Positions 12,727 to 13,253 of a DNA stretch of 13,253 nucleotides are shown here, one piece after another. The DNA is from an uncultured Clostridia bacterium (GTDB taxonomy: Bacteria; Bacillota; Clostridia; Oscillospirales; Acutalibacteraceae): assembly GCA_947628595.1 (NCBI GenBank), contig CANRAN010000024.1, forward strand, positions 1-13,253. The letters are read 5' to 3'. The translations under genes and the position numbers were made by a program. The notes below the pieces were generated by a model. That model was not told the origin of the DNA and did no database searches. It saw only the letters and a program-made list of their open reading frames with translations. Position 1 is the first letter of the stretch. Every line of letters starts with the position of its first letter.

Positions 12727-13253
12727 ATGGATAATTTCAGTCTTTTATATCCGCAAAATAAAACATCCTCACCCGCCGTACTGACTGATGAGGCGTGTAA
12801 TGATCTATCGCTTGAATATATCTGTGAGCACGTAACAGAAAGTGAATATGAGCAGAACATTATTATGAAAATGATGAAAAAGCTCGAAAGTGATCCGGAG
12901 ATCATACGCTATCGCTGTGATATATTTGAGGATATTTTGAAATTTCCGACACTTCGCGATAAAATCAAGGAGCTTCTTGAGCAGCTTAATTATCTGAAGG
13001 AACTTGAAAGATCTGTTAAGGATAACACTGCCGCACCCATATGGCAGCTGATAAACCGCTTGCAGGAGCTTGATGTCTATGTAAACTGCATATCGGGAAT
13101 AAATGAAAGTCTTTCGGAGAACAATATAAAATCCGAGGGTCTTATGCAGATGAAAGAATATGTAAGTTCCGTCTACAACGAAAGCGGCTTTGAATATCTT
13201 TATGAGGATATAAAGGAGCTTATGGGAGAGATCGGGCAGATAAGGAGTATTTC
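12727..13253 (+). CDS. MutS-like ATPase, N-terminal part (truncated by window end)
   Basis: The first 175 codons of an open frame that continues past the window. It starts MDNFSLLYPQ and contains TDEACNDLSLEYICEHV, RYRCDIFEDILKFPTLRDKI (about 65-84), a helical segment with LNYLKELERS, and IWQLINRLQELDVYVNCI. I associate this layout with a MutS-related family of Clostridia that lacks the N-terminal mismatch-recognition domain and begins in the lever/core helices. The Walker ATPase domain should lie beyond the right edge and cannot be checked, so mismatch repair should not be assumed. The ATG at 12727-12729 has no clear ribosome binding site; a stop in the same frame at 12694-12696 limits the start to between there and the ATG. 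It is in the same orientation as the broken regulator upstream. Confidence 0.6.
   Translation, partial: MDNFSLLYPQNKTSSPAVLTDEACNDLSLEYICEHVTESEYEQNIIMKMMKKLESDPEIIRYRCDIFEDILKFPTLRDKIKELLEQLNYLKELERSVKDNTAAPIWQLINRLQELDVYVNCISGINESLSENNIKSEGLMQMKEYVSSVYNESGFEYLYEDIKELMGEIGQIRSI

Noticed and set aside
12476..12784. Plus-strand open frame of 102 codons downstream of the broken regulator
   Set aside because: It overlaps the pseudogene end and the MutS-like start in a different frame, lacks a ribosome binding site, and its composition looks random.
1..13253. CRISPR arrays, tRNA or rRNA genes, insertion sequences, phage genes
   Set aside because: No regular repeat-spacer pattern, cloverleaf, transposase frame or terminal repeats were seen on reading both strands; small RNAs cannot be excluded by eye.

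Overview
The window looks like chromosomal core DNA of a low- to mid-GC Clostridia bacterium, probably from the Oscillospiraceae/Ruminococcaceae or a relative. The pointers are a SCIFF (ranthipeptide) precursor beside a TIGR04086-type membrane protein, yajC and tgt, the dgt-dnaG-rpoD order, strong AGGAGG-type ribosome binding sites and SigA-like promoters. This placement is inferred from gene content and not from any search.

Everything from base 1 to about 12,048 is encoded on the minus strand. In the direction of transcription (right to left) the first block is dgt, dnaG, a SigA/RpoD-family sigma factor, a strongly degenerate sigma-like protein without region 4, and a second, more canonical RpoD. 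Then comes rpsU with its own consensus promoter and a clear terminator. The block therefore holds the contents of the classical macromolecular synthesis operon (rpsU-dnaG-rpoD) in another order, with the sigma gene expanded to three. A promoter that overlaps the rpsU terminator starts the next unit: yqeG (HAD phosphatase, TTG start), a DUF6572-like protein, aroQ (type II dehydroquinase) and an M24 Xaa-Pro peptidase, with overlapping or closely spaced genes. A TTGACA/TAAAAT promoter then drives a DUF2185-like gene and tgt (tRNA-guanine transglycosylase). yajC (Sec accessory) has its own promoter and is followed by a four-helix membrane protein. The 5' part of the SCIFF peptide gene scfA, also with its own promoter, runs off the left edge.

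To the right of dgt the strand switches. A divergent intergenic region with inverted repeats leads to a plus-strand promoter and the remains of an XRE/HTH regulator gene, broken by a stop codon at the usual Trp position and by frameshifts. About 220 bases of apparently non-coding DNA follow. The 5' part of a MutS-like gene then runs off the right edge.

Most genes are housekeeping: dNTP hydrolysis, priming, transcription initiation, ribosome, shikimate pathway, peptide turnover, queuosine tRNA modification and Sec translocation. The most unusual content is the sigma cluster, above all the intact 300-residue sigma-like protein. It keeps a recognisable core-binding region 2.2 but has lost the DNA-melting and -10-recognition residues and all of region 4.
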